DNA of 64,000 nucleotides from Magicicada septendecula (GCA_034769895.1 CM068372.1:373073258-373137257); one strand, 5' to 3'. Counted from the first letter of the stretch, positions 33,619 to 47,550 are shown. Notes: generated from the sequence alone by a model not told the origin. Numbers and translations: made by a program.

Positions 33619-36600
33619 GAAGATGTGATTGCCCGTCACTGCTAGTTACAACAGGGCACAGAATTTACCATACACCCAATTATAATATTAATTTGAATCA
33701 ACCAATAACCATTATCAGAAATAATTTTCTAAAAAATATACAGTCCGAGTTAATGGAAGAAAGAGGAATTAAAGAGTCATCACCAAACAATGACATAGTC
33801 TATATACAAATAAAAATTAAATGGAGTGTCAGCAGAGGCCATGATTGATACAGGAGCCAATATTTCAATTATTGATCAATTAGAATTAGATCGTATTACT
33901 GAGTTAACTACTGAGAGAATACCTACTTTACCAATTAACAATTTAACAATTGTTGGTGCTACCGGGAAACAAAATAAAACAATCAAAAAACAAGTGTCTT
34001 TGAATGTTACCACTAATGGAATAGGAATACCTATGGGATTTTTAGTAGCGAAAGGGCTACCGTTTAGGGTGTTAATAGGGTGTGATATGCTACGGCGACA
34101 CACTGCAATTATAAATCTGGCCAGGGGTATAGTAACCTTGAGCATAGAAAATGGTGAGTTAACGGCTGAGATAATTGGTAGCCAAAGTGCCCCTCAGTGT
34201 CCGAGCTCATTTTTTGTTAGGGAGGATAATAGATTAACCCTAGGTAACAATATAGAAGTAACAGAATCAAAGATTTGGCAAGAGAAGATAGAAGAAATAA
34301 TGGAGTTTCAGAATAGGCAGGCACCGGAAATAATTAGTGTAGAACAGAAACAACTTATAAAAATTTATAATAAATATAGATCAGTATTCTCAGAATCACC
34401 AGGAAAAGCAAAAAACTTCTTGTGTGAACTAAAGTTCAAGGAAAATGTAAATTTTAATAAACGATCGTACCCTATTGCTCAAGCTTTGAAAGAGGCAGCA
34501 AGGAAAGAAATTCAAAGAATGATATTAGAAGACATAATTGAAAAAAGTAGTTCTCCATATACCAGCCCATTGGTAGCTATACCGAAGAAAGATGGTCAAG
34601 TCAGACTATGTCTTGATGCTCGGGAGTTGAATAAAATGCTCATTAACGATCGCACGTCTCCAGGTGAGATTGAAGAGATAATGAAAAAATTCTATGGATG
34701 CAAGTACATGAGTACTTGGGATGCAGTCTGTGGATACTGGAAAATAGAGTTGCACCCTAACAGCAGACAATATGTTGCTTTCATATTTGAAGGACGAAAT
34801 TCTCATTTTAAGCATTTGCCTTTTGGATTGGTAAATTCTGTGGCCGTGTTCATCCAGTGCATGGACCAAATTTTGGGTAAGGAAGTTTTAGATTTTACTA
34901 CAATATATGTGGATGACATATTAATTACATCTTGTACTTGGGAGGAGCATTGTAACCGAGTGGAAACAGTGTTAAATAAACTTTTGCAACATAATATAAC
35001 TTTAAAACTGGATAAATCTAAATTTATCACACATGAACTACCATTTTTAGGGTTCATTTTATCTGCTACTGGAATTAAACCATCTCCTGAAAAAGTAAAG
35101 GCTATTCAAGATTTTCCTAAACCAAGAAACTTGAAACAATTACAATCCTTTTTGGGGATATGCAACTATTATAGAAAATTTCAACAGAATTATTCAGAAG
35201 TAACAGCTAAATTTCAATGTTTACTTTCAAAGAAAAACAAGTGGAAATGGGAAGAAAGTGAAGATAATTTCCAGATATTAAAAAATTTCTTGACAGCATC
35301 ATGTTACATCACCCAAATTTTAATAAACGTTTTTTCATAAATTGTGATGCTAGTAATATTAGCCTTGGAAGTGAGCTATATCAGGAAGATGAAGAAGGAA
35401 ATCATGGAGTTATTAGTTTTGCAAGCCGAATACTGAGTAGTTGTGAGAGAAATTATACAGTAACTGAAAAAGAACTGCTGAGTGTTGTGTTCTCATGTAT
35501 AAAATTTCGAACATTTATTTTGGGATATCCAGTGACCATCAGAACTGATCACAGATCAATTTCGTTTTTAAAAAATTGTAAACTTAACCATGGCAGACTT
35601 ACTAGATGGGCATTAATACTTCAAGAATATAATTTAGACTGGGAATATATTCCAGGTAAGAAGAATGTAATAGCAGACCGATTATCCCGGATTAACCTCG
35701 AAAAAGGAACTTGTGAAATAGAACCAGAAAGTATTGGAAAAATATATTACATCATTAAGATGGCAAAGGAGTTACAAGATATAATTAATAAAATAAAAAT
35801 CGATCAACAAAGGGACACTAAATTAACAAAAATTAAGGAACGAATATTACAACATGACCCTATAATAATGAAATTTTTTTGTGTTTATGAAGAGGTTCTT
35901 TTTATTCGTCCTACCATTAAGGATCATGTCTGGAAGATGTATGTGCCAGCAGCAACAGAAGTAGCATTGATTCAGGATTATCATGAAAGGTATGGCCATA
36001 TGGGATCACTCAAAAAGTTATTAAAGCTTTATCGGAACATTGTCACGTGAAAGCTATAAATAAAAGAGTAAGGGAGATAGTAAAAACCTGTAACATATGT
36101 CAGTTAGTAAAAGTAAATAATGAGAAGAGAACGGGCACCATGATTACAATAAAATCTAATAATAAACTTGAAAAGACATTCTTGGATATCTGTGGACCTT
36201 TTCCCAGAAGTGGAGGAAGACATAAATATAAATATATCATCATATTATTTGATCATTATACGAAATACACAAAACTCTACGCTATTAGTAGAGCCACAAC
36301 GAAGAAAATTCTAGAAGTAATTATAAAAAAATACTTACCTGAGGTGGGAAAACCGGAAATGATTATAACTGATCATGGAACGCAATTTCGGGGAAAAAGG
36401 TGGAAAGAAGAATTGAGAAATTGGTAAATAAGAACATACAAGACATCAGTGTACCACCCTAGTAGCAATCCTGCTGAACGTGTATTAAGGGAAGTTGGCA
36501 GAATTCTTCGTACCTACTGTCATCAAGAACATAAAAACTGGAGTCAGTATATTGAACCAGCAGAGACTTTCCTTAATTGGTCATACCATGACACTATCGG

Positions 36601-37036
36601 TACTAGCCCTTATCAGGTAATGTTTGATAAACCACCACCAAGAGAAATTACATCATTGATAAATTTCCCTCCAGGAGAGAGAGTAGAGTTCGACCAAGTG
36701 GAAATGCACAACAGAGTGTTGCATAAAGTGGAACTTCAACAAAAAAGGGATCAAGGAAAAAGGAGAAGATTGGATACATACCAGATGGGAGATAAAGTAC
36801 TAATCAAAAATAGACAACTACCCAGTTCTATAGAGGGTATTGCTCGGAAGCTACTGCTACTTTATACTGGCCCTTACCTCATAACCCAGGTGAAGGGGAA
36901 TAATACTTACGAAATTAAAACAATTAACAATAATAAAATAAAGGGAGTGTATAATCAGTCGGAAATGAAACACTATTATGAAGATAAAGCCAAGACTATT
37001 AGGAGAATTGAACCAGTCAACAATTTATTTCTATAA
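33615..37036 (+). pseudogene. pol: Pol polyprotein of element B, broken in several places
   Basis: Order of domains: aspartic protease (AMIDTGANISIID near 33840), reverse transcriptase (IPKKDGQVRLCLDARELNK, LPFGLVNS, catalytic YVDD at 34906-34917), RNase H (NCDASNISLG, TEKELL, RTDHRS), integrase zinc module (HxRYGHMG...CNIC), integrase core (LDICGPF, ITDHGTQF, and Glu in NPAERVLRE) and a C-terminal GPY module (YTGPYLITQV). Breaks: an extra base near 33822 before the protease, a frameshift near 35305 between RT and RNase H, another near 36045, and an in-frame TAA at 36425-36427 inside the integrase core. The domain order RT-RNase H-integrase places it in Ty3/gypsy. Confidence 0.9.
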
Positions 37037-37063
37037 ACGAGTTAAACTAAAATAAATTTGTTC

Positions 37064-37080
37064 TAGTGGGGGGGGCTTTA
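37064..37080 (+). other. Polypurine tract of element B
   Basis: TAGTGGGGGGGGCTTTA directly precedes the 3' LTR start TGTAACGTTACATAACC, 28 bases after the end of pol. Confidence 0.75.
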
Positions 37081-39016
37081 TGTAACGTTACATAACCCGG
37101 TCCCAATAAATTAACTCATGATAATATAAAGGTCAGAAATGGGTAACCTGTAACTAGCTCTAAATTAAAGTATATCATTAAAAATGATAAACAATTCGAG
37201 TGATATACGGTGCAAAGTGAGTTATAGTGTACCCATTGAGGTAAAAAATAGAAGTGAAGGTAACTTATTACAGAACTGTGCTGTAGGTTTGGAAATTATA
37301 AAACTATGAGAGTAGGCTATAATACTACTAACTGATTTTGTATTTTTGTTTATTTATTGTAATATTTATATTGTATGGACAACCAATTGTTATACATAAG
37401 TTAATGTTATATTTTTTAAAATATTGGTGTTATAATATAGAATAACCCAGGGTTAGTTTTAAAAAACATAAAAACTTTTAAATATCAAAGGATAATAAAA
37501 AATTAAAATAATACTATGAGGGAGATGGCAGCAGGAAGTAGTGCAGTGTAGGAATACTATGAGAGACTAATAAAAAATATATATAAATTTATTTAAAGAT
37601 AATAAAATTATCAAATATTTATATACAAGGTCATAAGAAAAGGAACAAAAACTTATTATGTAAACCAAATTAATAAAGAAACCGGAATGGAAAAGAATTA
37701 TTTTTCGGTAAATAAAATATAAATTTATAATAATTACAAACTGCCTGTATAATAAAAATACTATGGGTTACTAAGAGTGACGAGAATAACAAGTATTGTT
37801 AATAATAAAAATTTTGAAAAACCATAGAGTTGAAGAAATGATGCTACTACAATTATAATAAAAATAACCTTTTTTTGGAACTTTGGAGGAGTGAAAATTA
37901 ATACAAAATTAACAAGCAACATGACCACTATATAATCATCCATGATTTATCAAAATTAAATGGTTACACTCCTTAATAAACAGTTAAAGAAAACCTGATG
38001 ATGATTCAACCTGGTTTCGCCATACTTCCAGTTGACGATCGAAAAATACGCCAGACGGTAAGGAAATTTTAACGCAATTCGGACCTCACCAGATAAAAAA
38101 ACTTCATTCCAGTAAGAACCATACGGAGCGAGGTAATATAAACATTTTGTTTAATAGTTCAAGAAGAAAACGCATTCCGAACGTTGATATAGAACACAAA
38201 ATAGTCATTTAATCACATGTTTTTTAAAGTAAACAAAGGCACGCTGCTCTCTTACGGACATTCCTGGAACTACATACTACACGAAAAAATAAACAAATTT
38301 ATTTAACATTTTTTTCGGTATTTGTAAAGCTTAGTTATTATCCATTTCTGACACTCTCGTAACAAAAAGAACTTACCCTGAACCCTGGGGAATTATTAAG
38401 AATTATATATTAATTGATGTTTTTTTTTAAATAGTGTAAAATTTGGTAAACTAAACCATATATGTTTTTCTCTTTAGACAATTCCATGTTTGCTCTGTGA
38501 AGTCGAGATTATGTTTTATTTAAGGAAAGATCAATTGTGATACTTGTATTTTGGTGGCAGGAAACAAAAAACCAATAATATAAATAAATAATATTATTGA
38601 AAAATAATCTTAAATAATAAAGTGTGTTATAATTTTTGTAGTGGGTAGTTGCAATAGATTTCAGCACCAAAACAGAAGAAATCAACACATCGGATCAAAT
38701 TTTGCTACAGAGTAGGCTGGTTGAACTAAGCGTAGAAACTTATCTCACAATCAGCTGATTTAAATCACAGTGAACAATTTGAAAAAAATCCAGAATCGTC
38801 TAAACCGAGTGTAAATAATTGGTACTTACTCTCTCTTCTTCATAAGGCTGAACAACTTCCCTCCTTGACCCCAAATCACACACTCTCAATTTCTGTTTAG
38901 ATTGAGTAACACATTTAAAAATCCTTTATTTATTTTTTTTAAAACGCCAGTTATTATAATTCATAAGTGGCGACTGCGGAGAGTCAGAAACTCTAAAAAA
39001 AAACCGCTACGTTATA
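37081..39016 (+). repeat. Full 3' LTR of element B (1,936 bp)
   Basis: Begins TGTAACGTTACATAACCC and ends CTACGTTATA. The last 1 kb matches the truncated 5' LTR; the first 936 bases are unique in this window. The canonical terminal CA is changed to TA. Confidence 0.8.
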
Positions 39017-39660
39017 ATATATATATATATATATACTACACGAACCAGTACTCTCCTTAATGTTTTCTTTCTCCTCCTTTATTACCTCACTCACTCTCTC
39101 ATTCTTTTTACACTTTGTTTTTAAACCTCACTGTTTGAGATCTCATTATTTATTTGTGTACACTCTATAAAAAAATAAATGATGGATTATTATTAGATGG
39201 ACTGTTTTCGCTGATGCTTATCTACACTTGGTCACATACTACAATTACGTCTTTTTACTCCGACACCAAAGTTTGTTTTAAAACTTTTCGTATAACCGGT
39301 ACTGTAGTTAGTTTACTATTGTATTGCGCACTTTACTAGATAGGCCGATTATAGTACTTTCGGCCTCTCTTGCACCCGAGGCCACCGTTTAACTTACAAC
39401 CGCTCTGGTTGAAGACTGCTATCTGCTACTGTCTGATGCAAAAACTGGTGATAGACTGGATACTGTGATTCACATACAAAGACTGCTGCTGGGGCTATTA
39501 CGTAATACGTCTGGCTTGGCTGTCTCCAGACATCAACAATTTATGATAACAGTGTATGTTGCTGGTTACACTGGGGCACCTCACAGGTGAATACTAACAA
39601 TTAAAAATTAAAACTGAATTACATTGAAACTATGGGAGCACACAATTCTGTACCGTTACA
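39017..39660 (-). repeat. Partial family-A LTR, reversed
   Basis: Reading the minus strand from 39660: TGTAACGGTACAGAATTG, then close identity to 29578-30210, stopping in the TA microsatellite that abuts element B's LTR end. The distal 400 bases of the LTR are missing here. Confidence 0.85.
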
Positions 39661-40499
39661 ATGTCTTTTGTAGTTTTGTATAATAAAAGTATAATATTTT
39701 TGCAGCTTTTTAAGTGAAAACAATTTTTTAAAGTCTGTGTCCACTTGAAACTGTTCGTTTTCATCGCAACTAATAAATCTTTATTAAATTTGTAACAACT
39801 GAGTTTTTATCTTACCTTCGGGTTCCAATCCAGGGTTCTACAGACGAACAAGTTGCAGAAGGATTATTTGAGTTGAATGGTGAAATTATAACAACACAGT
39901 TTATGCTGACTGAAACAACTTATTTGGATTTTATTTATTACGCAAAATGCTTATTGGTAAATTAGGACATTCTTAAAATTATAAACACATAAAAACCATA
40001 AAGTTAATCACCGAACAAATCTTACTTAACTATAACAAAATAATTCACAAGCTTAATGGACCCGTACTTTTATAACGCTATTTGTTACCCCATTTAGAGT
40101 TCTCTTTTAATCTTTGTTTTTTAAAATTGAATTATTTATTTGTGAGGGTTAGTATATTTAACTGATAGTTTGTTATGGGTACTTAACCATTCCGGCGACG
40201 TCCCAATTGATTTCACCAACTATGCAGGTTATTTTCCATTTCCCGGATCACTCCGCACTTCCGTGTTTATACAGTTAATAAGTTCTTCCCACTCCGTCTT
40301 ATGTGGCGGTACAAACAGTATTTAGTTATGCTATTGTTGATTACTTTTTATTTTATTACATTTTGTCGGCCAACATAACTAGCTCGAGCACTTATTATTT
40401 TTTTGATTAGTTGACCGCGGTATATAGCTCACACCGATTAAACAATTATATAGATCAATAGTTTTAAGAACCGCGCGCTCCCGTACTGCCCGCGCGGCT
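39661..40499. other. No gene seen
   Basis: No coding frame. It may include a diverged continuation of the reversed LTR that starts at 40782, but I could not align it by eye. Confidence 0.4.
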
Positions 40500-40782
40500 C
40501 TGCTGTCCACTTTTGCAATCTAACGATGACTGCTCTCTGCTACTGTCTGATGCAAACTGGGGTGATTACTGATTACATGTGTTTCTGTTATTCACAGAGA
40601 AACTGAGCTTGAAAGCGGTTATGTAATACGTCTAGCCGGACTGTCTAGACATCAACATAAACAGTCTGCAACAACATTGTGTAGTTGGTTAACACGAGGT
40701 ACCCCAAAGGTGAATACTGACTGCTTTGCATTCAGCCTGATTTAAATTATTATTCTCTAACACCCAATTCTGTACCGTTACA
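40500..40782 (-). repeat. Fragment of a diverged family-A LTR, reversed
   Basis: The minus strand from 40782 reads TGTAACGGTACAGAATTGGG and continues with AATAATTTAAATCAG, CAAAGCAGTCAGTATTCACC and a GGTACCTCG block. This is closer to the copy at 47555 than to the one at 20910. Confidence 0.75.
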
Positions 40783-41604
40783 CACTTTTCTGCACTCCTG
40801 GTTACAAACGCTCAGGGCAACTGCCTCTTGCCCCTGGCCCAGTCATCATGGCAGCAATTCTCTCATGAATTTCTACTTTCATCTCTAATCATTTGACAGT
40901 CCAAACAGCATCACAAGTAGATTATTTAACAGCATATCCACACTGAAAATTGTTTTATTTATTTGAAACACTTGATATTTGTGATTTACTTGAATACTGA
41001 GATCTGTACTACATGTATTCTATTTGTGTCTGCAGACGTACAGTTTATTTTACTGTAATTACAACAATAGTCATATACAGTTCAAATAGCTCAATTTCAA
41101 ATTTGACATTGCTATTTACTGTATTCTGATTGCAAGTTACAATGTATAAATTGAATGGGTTTGCAACCTACCAATAAAAGTACATATACTGACAGACAGA
41201 AGATGCACAGTGCGTCTCGTGCCTTGATTTGTTTGTCAAGGCCAGAGCCCGATGAATGACAGGTTCAAACAGTGCAGCGCAGTCATTTGCTTGGCACAAG
41301 GTGTTAGGGTTGGGTCCACTAATACATGATATATCATGTATGACGTGGGGAGTACACATACACACACAGTTTATACATCACTGGTTGAGGTAGTAACCAC
41401 GGGTTAGACAGCCGCTGTTAGAATAAATTAATGTGTTCTAAGTTATAAATAGACTGTCATGTACTTCCACCATGCTCAAAACAGCTGCCATATATTTCAA
41501 TCACTGAAACTGTTAAAAACAGATAGACATTGTTCAGAATACTCTCATGTTCAAGGCGATATTAAATTATTTAACTTTAACTTTCAATATATTACTTTTA
41601 TTAA
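40783..41604. other. No gene seen
   Basis: Short frames only. Nothing recognised. Confidence 0.5.
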
Positions 41605-42075
41605 ACTGGGATATATGGGAAGAAAAAGACTGCTGTGTGGCAAAATGAATAAGAATTTAAGGAAAAGCTTGGCCAAATGTTATGTGTAGAGTGTTGCTTT
41701 ATATGGTCCACTACATGGACACTGAGGAAGGAAGATGAAGAAATATTAGAAGAATTGAGATGTGGGTTTGGCGAGCAATGGAAAAAGTAAGGTGGGTTGA
41801 TAAAGTAAGGAATGATGAAGTTGTAAGAAGAATAGGGGAAGAGAGAAGAATCCTGAAGGTAATAGAAAATAGGAAAAGGAATTGGTTAGGCCATTGTTTA
41901 AGAAGAGACTGCTTGGTTACAACTGCCATGGAGGGTGCCACAGAAGGAGAAAAAAGAAGGAGTAGAAGAATGAAGTTAATAGATAGCATTAAAATCAGAG
42001 GGTGTTACGAAGAAATGAAAGGACTGGCATGTGATAGGAGAGCTCTGAGAGCTTTTACCATTTGAAAACCTGCAT
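41605..42075 (+). pseudogene. 3' end of a non-LTR retrotransposon RT protein
   Basis: The frame at 41760-42065 encodes MWVWRAMEKVRWVDKVRNDE and RKRNWLGHCLRRD, a C-terminal block I recognise from insect endonuclease-reverse-transcriptase proteins. Upstream, out of frame, GRKRLLCGKMNKNLRKSLAKCYV continues the same family. The catalytic RT part is absent, so this is a 5'-truncated, frameshifted copy. Confidence 0.75.
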
Positions 42076-42747
42076 TAGGGCAGAACACCAAGTAATAAAC
42101 TGGGTTAGACACTAATCTCGGTTTCTGTTTCCCTCTGAGTTGCGTGTACTGGCAGTAAGACGGTCATCTTTCAATAGACACCATGTAGAATATCTGAAAG
42201 GCATTACATACCATGTGTGTACATGCACATGCAGGCGTGTAACAGTTTAAACGAAAACAGCGTACATAACTTTTGAATCTGAAAAATGTGTTTAAATACC
42301 TGAAGACTGAATTGGAGCAGCAGATGTGTAATATAAAGTTGGACAATCATAGAAACGTTTAATGAAATGTAATGGGATATGAAGATATTGTTAAAACAAC
42401 GCTACACGTAGGAAGAAACAATAGTTGAATCAATATTGGCATATGGAAATGTGAACTTGAGAAGGAGGCTTAATTAATGTGGTTGATTTCTACCAAGGTG
42501 TAGTGTCAGAAACTTTAGATTAGTCTTTATTATGATTTAAGGAAGAAGAGGACAGTAGAATAGGAATTGGTGGATGTTAGGACATAGAGGTCGAGCAATA
42601 ATTGTGAGAATATCCTGGATATCTTTCCTGACATATATGTATCTATTTTTGTCTATAGTAATGACTGGCAAAGTAGTGACAAATGACAACACAATGTATT
42701 GGGAAAAAGGCTGTCTGTACATCCTTTAAGTTACTTATAAGTTTACA
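42076..42747. other. No gene seen
   Basis: AT-rich flank ending in the ACA target site (42745-42747) of the next element. Confidence 0.5.
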
Positions 42748-43247
42748 TAGGCCAGTAAATTAGATCCAAAAAGTAGAATTCTAGGATTTAATTTGGGGAA
42801 AGCTGGAAATCGTTTTAATACCTTCATTTGAGTCTCAATATGTGTAATCTGAGTTTGCACAGTCACAGGAGGTGATCTTAAGTTTTTGGCTCGAAAAAAC
42901 CGCGAAATTTTTGCACTCTTTTCATTTTTTCGCTAATAAGTTAAAAACAACGCTTCCTAGAGAAAACTTTATGATTACAAGAATTGAAGAACATTAAATT
43001 CTGCGTCAAACGAGTCCTTAAACTTGAAATTCAGTTCAGTAGTATAGTCAAAAGTTACAGTCAAAAAACGACATTTTTTACCATTTTCGATTAAATTTTC
43101 ACTTAATGACTTTTCAAACGACCCTAACTTTGAAACAGCTATTTAAAATGAAAAAACACACTGAATGACGTTGTAGAGCATTAAATTCTGCATTTAGAAA
43201 TACCAAAAAATGTTTAATTTGGTTAATTTTAAGTATACATATACGCA
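42748..43247. repeat. Left terminal inverted repeat
   Basis: From TAGGCCAGTAAAT to about AAGTATACATATACGCA. It matches the reverse complement of 53518-54011 with scattered differences and a few small gaps near the outer end. Confidence 0.85.
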
Positions 43248-43462
43248 AGTTTCTCATAGAGTACTACAATATCCCAAAAGGTGGTTAAGAAACTCGATTA
43301 ATACCAAAGTACCTTTACTTGTTAGAAGAAAAAAAACTTATTGTTTGTTAGTAATCATTATATATAAATGAAACCGATAATAGTAGGTATACATGAAATT
43401 TATTTTGTTTATTTATTTATTTTTTTTCAGAATGCTAATGACGTCTTCTCCACCTACACAAC
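43248..43462 (+). promoter_or_regulatory. Leader of the transposase gene with a splice acceptor
   Basis: A long pyrimidine tract ending TTTTTTTCAG at 43430 lies 32 bases before the start codon. A 5' UTR intron whose donor is in or near the TIR is therefore likely. No TATA box could be chosen with confidence. Confidence 0.4.
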
Positions 43463-46400
43463 ATGAATGAGCCCAAGTGTTTTATTTGTGACAGAGCTTT
43501 GTTTGTAGAGGCTTCTACTACAGTGAAGGAACGTGGGATATCATCGTTGATAAATAGTAGCAAAATTAAGAACGATAAAAAACACTTTCAACTTAAGGGC
43601 CTTACCTCAGTCACAATTCATGATAGATGCAGGAAACTCTACTTGAGGAAAAGGAATTATGAAGGAGAAGAAGGGGGGAAGCGTAGTGTAAGGGACGAAG
43701 AACGATTTGATTTCAAGAAAAAATGTGTGATATGTGGTGATGACGCATCAGCTGAATTTGTGGCCAGAGAAAATAAGAAGCCAATGAAAAGACGAGAAAC
43801 CGTGCATCACGTTTTAACACTTGAATTCAAGGATTCCCTCATAACTGCAGCTGAAAGGAGGGATGATGAAAACGTGCTTCAACGAATTCGTCTTGCATCT
43901 GATCTAGTTGCAGCAGAGGCCAGATATCACAAGAAGTGTGGTAAAAAGTTTCTGAGACTTCCAACAGAAAGATCCAGTACTGAGTCAGGCCGACCTGAAG
44001 ATGAGGACGTGACTGTGGGCTTTGAATATATTTGCAAATACATTGAAGATAATGAAGAGCCAATTCACTTTACCTGAAATTTTGAAGGATTTCAAAGGCT
44101 ACATTCCAGTTGATAAAGCCCTGAAGAATAGGCTGAAGAAGAAGTATGGGGAGGATATCATTGTTACGAGTGGAGGTGGTAAAAATAAGCCACCTGTAAT
44201 ATGCTTTCGAAACACTGGGTACAAAATTATAACTCAGAATTGGTATGATTCCAAAGCTAGGGATGAAAAACAAGAACGTCTTCGCATTGTGAAAGCAGCA
44301 GCTGCCATAATTCGAGAGGATATCAGATCAGTGATTTATCCCATGAATAGCTACCCCAAAGTGGACAATTTTCTGGAAAACGTTGAGGATGACATTCCAG
44401 AATCACTCAGATTGCTTCTCACGTCAATCGTGACCACACACAAACATAAAAAGTGTGATAGGGTTCAGTTGGATACCAAAGTCACTTCAATCGCACACTC
44501 CCTAATTAGTGCCACAAGACCAATTAGTGGTCCTTCCTCTCTCCAATTCTCATTGGACTAGGTGCAACATTGTATAAGAAGTATGGCTCAAAAGATCTTA
44601 TTGAGGTGCTGTTGAGTCTTGGGTTTTGTTGTTCGTACAATGACGCTAGGCTATTTGAGGCGTCCTGTTTGAAAGAACCACCACAAACTGTGCTGGAGGA
44701 CTTGTTCAGCCAATTTGTATTTGATAATGCTGATATAAACATTGATACGATTGATGGGTGCAATACTTTTCATGCCATGGGAGGTCTCCAGTGTGTAACT
44801 CCTCACAGCTCAGCTCGTTCGGAGACCAGAATTACGAAGTTACGGAAGGTACCCAGTGCTCAGGAAACTGGGGCATTAGGAAGCATACCTCTGGTCCCCT
44901 TTGAAACAACCATGCAAGGCCTCCAGTCAATTACAGTGTACGACATTAATACGCGGAATCCAACTCATGAAGTGAAACTCTCACCCAGCGAATTCATCTG
45001 GATATATGGTAAATGGAAAAGCGCCTGGATATCCCGGGTTGGAATGGATTCATGGAAAGAGTGACCTCAGGTCAGCCTTTCAAAAATCTCGTGCGTTGTG
45101 CCTACCATTTCTCAACTCCCTCCCTGGAAACCCCGACACAATATACTCTGTTCTCCTAAATGCAGTAGAAAGGAAAGGTAACCAGAAATGCTGCTTTGTG
45201 ACATTTGATCAGCCTCTTTATTACAAAGCCCAAAAAATAGTGGCTTCCTGTGGACCCGATTCTCCATTATCCTCAGTGATTGTGTGCCTGGCTGGCTTCC
45301 ACCTGCTTATATCCTTCATGGGCACCCATAGGTTACATCATGGATGGAAGTGGGTTGCAGGATGTACTAAGCACTGCACGAGCCTCAACTGAAAAAATGC
45401 TTACAGGGCATGCTTATTCCAGAGCTGTCAGAGGGCACATATTAGTTCACCTGGCTTTGGCGAAGATCGTATTGTCCAAAATGGATATCATTGATGAAGA
45501 GAACCAGACTGTATTGGATGTTTCAAATGACATTGGTGCCCCCAATTTTTCAAGAAACATAAATGAACCACCTGTCAGCACTCTCATGCAAAAGTTCCAC
45601 AAAACAATGTCAGAGCTTGAGACGAACGGAGCTACCGCAAAGCTTTGGGTGCAATATTTCAGAATGGTGACCATCGTCAATCGATTTACTCAAGCTGAAT
45701 GAAGTGGTGACTGGCAATTACATCTGCAATGTGTGCAAAAAATGTTGCCTTATTTACATGCGAGTGGGCACTTCTTGTATGCCAAGTCATGCCAACTATA
45801 CCTTCAAGACATATTCAACCTTGAGTCTACGCTTACACCTAATGAATACGAACGATTCATGACTCAAGGCTTTTTCACTATAAGAAGATCAGAAAAGTTC
45901 TGGTCCGGAATATGGACGGATATGAGTATTGAGCAGGTTGTCATGAGGTCTATGAAGGCTGGAAAAGGTGGCCTGAGCCATCATGGACGAGGCATAACTG
46001 ACAGCACTTTGTTGAAATCGGTTGCCTCAATGCCTGCAATCATGGAAATTTCATTACAACTTGAGGATTTTTGTGGTGTGACTTATGCTACAACGAAACA
46101 ACACGTAGATGCCAGGTTTACAAGGGTAACAAAGGATGAAAAAGACGTTGCACAGCTTCTTGACTGGGTTTCATCACACGACCCCTTCTCCATCGGAGAA
46201 TACGTTATGTCAATAAGTACAGAAGTAACTGGGGATGAAAAGGTAAATTGTCATGAGGCATTCGAAAATGGAAATCAAAGTATCGCTAGAATCATTGGCT
46301 GCAACTTCAGCAATGTCACGTTCCAACGGAAAAACAGAGTAGTTCCCCTTAAGGCCTTCAATTCAAAAATCAGGATCACAACGAAGACGTCCAGTCAACC

Positions 46401-47550
46401 CGGACACTATTTTCCGACGAATTATGTTTCTAAAGAAGTCGGATGAACAGCTGAAGACATACTTTGAGTTTGAATTGGCCCCTTATCCACTTTCCATCTT
46501 TGATGAAACAGGGATGCGTAAAACTAAGAAATCAATCTTCTATGATTTATTTTCTCCTGTGACAGATTATGTCAACTTGGCTGAAGCTGCCTTTATAATT
46601 GACGGTGAGTTTCTCATTCATCGAGTGGTTTGGCAGTCGAAAGAAAGTTTTTCTGCTATCCTATCGAAATACGTACATTATGTGAAGCAGTACTACAAGC
46701 CTGGCAGAACAACCATTGTGTTCGATGGTTACCCTGATGAGGTAGCTGCCAAGAGCACTAAATCTGCTGAGCGGCTTCGCCATAAAAACAAGTACTCTGC
46801 CGCGAATGTAATATTTACAGAGTCGATGACTGCAACCATGCTAAAAGAACAATTTCTATCCAATGGCAGCAACAAAGAACGGCTGATCTCCATGCTGTGT
46901 GAGAAATTGGTTCATGAGGGATTTGAAGTAAAACAAGCTTTTGAAGATGCAGACACCCTCATTGTCACAACCGCTATAGAAATGGCTGAGAATTTTCAGC
47001 AAGCCATCATAGTCAGAGAGGACACGGATCTGTTAGTTACTGGTGCCCGAGAACCATCTTCATCCAATATTTATGTCATGAAACCTGGGAAAGGAACCTC
47101 TCAAACCACGATGTACTCACCCGGCACACTTCAATTACTCTTCCGCTGTCAAAGAGAATATTTTATTCTTGCATGCTTTCAGCGGATGTGACACTACGTC
47201 TGCATTCTTCAGACAAGGCAAGATAAAGTTCGTCAAGCTATTGGAGAATAACCCGAATTTACAGGAGGCTGTTCAATGTTTCAAAAATCCAGACGCTTCT
47301 GCAGGTGATGTGGGTTCAGCAGGTCAATGATTCCTTGCAGCCCTGTATTCATCCAAGCAAGGTGAAACCTCCTTAGACACAATATGTTATACCATGTTTT
47401 CCAAATCCCTCTCCAAGACAGGCTTCAATCTTGCCTCTCTGCCCCCAACAAATGCAGCTCCAGTACAACATTCTCTGCGAGATTACCACCAAATTCAATT
47501 GTGGTGTGGCGAGACAAGAATCCACTCAGCTGGGGTTGGAGAACTACAAA
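43463..47550 (+). pseudogene. Academ-like transposase with XPG/FEN1-like nuclease, 5' part
   Basis: The ATG at 43463 follows a splice acceptor. Residues 6-159 of the first frame hold two modules: C6/C9 with H53/C56, and C88/C91 with H156/C159 (CX2C...HX2C), probably zinc-binding. A long central region of unknown fold follows (FTLPEILKDFKGYIP, YKKYGSKDLIEVL, FVTFDQPLYYKA, IGYIMDGSGLQ, GHAYSRAVRGH, FFTIRRSEKFWSGIWTD). From 46424 comes the nuclease-like part: FIID, IVFDGY, AFEDADTLIV and VREDTDLLV (D60, D101, E174, D175, D177, D200, D202 of that frame), the acidic pattern of PIN/FEN1-type enzymes, then a SGCDTTSAFFRQGK motif near 47185. Decay: frameshifts near 44060, 44535, 45020-45060, 45330, 46430 and 47140, TGA at 45700-45702. 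The gene continues at 52812 beyond the nested element. Confidence 0.82.

Larger units (their letters stand above)
30612..39016 (+). mobile_element. Ty3/gypsy LTR retrotransposon 'B', nearly full length, mutated
   Basis: Order: truncated 5' LTR (30612-31608), primer-binding site, gag, protease, RT, RNase H, integrase, polypurine tract, full 3' LTR (37081-39016). The two LTRs are nearly identical over the shared 1 kb (about a dozen differences by eye), so the insertion is recent. Still, pol has several frame breaks and a stop, and the 5' LTR lacks its first 936 bases, so the copy cannot act on its own. No TSD can be defined because of the 5' truncation. Confidence 0.88.

Noticed and set aside
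39815-39845. GGTTCCAATCC resembling a tRNA B box, possible SINE
   Set aside because: No A box at the proper distance upstream, no A-rich tail and no TSD.
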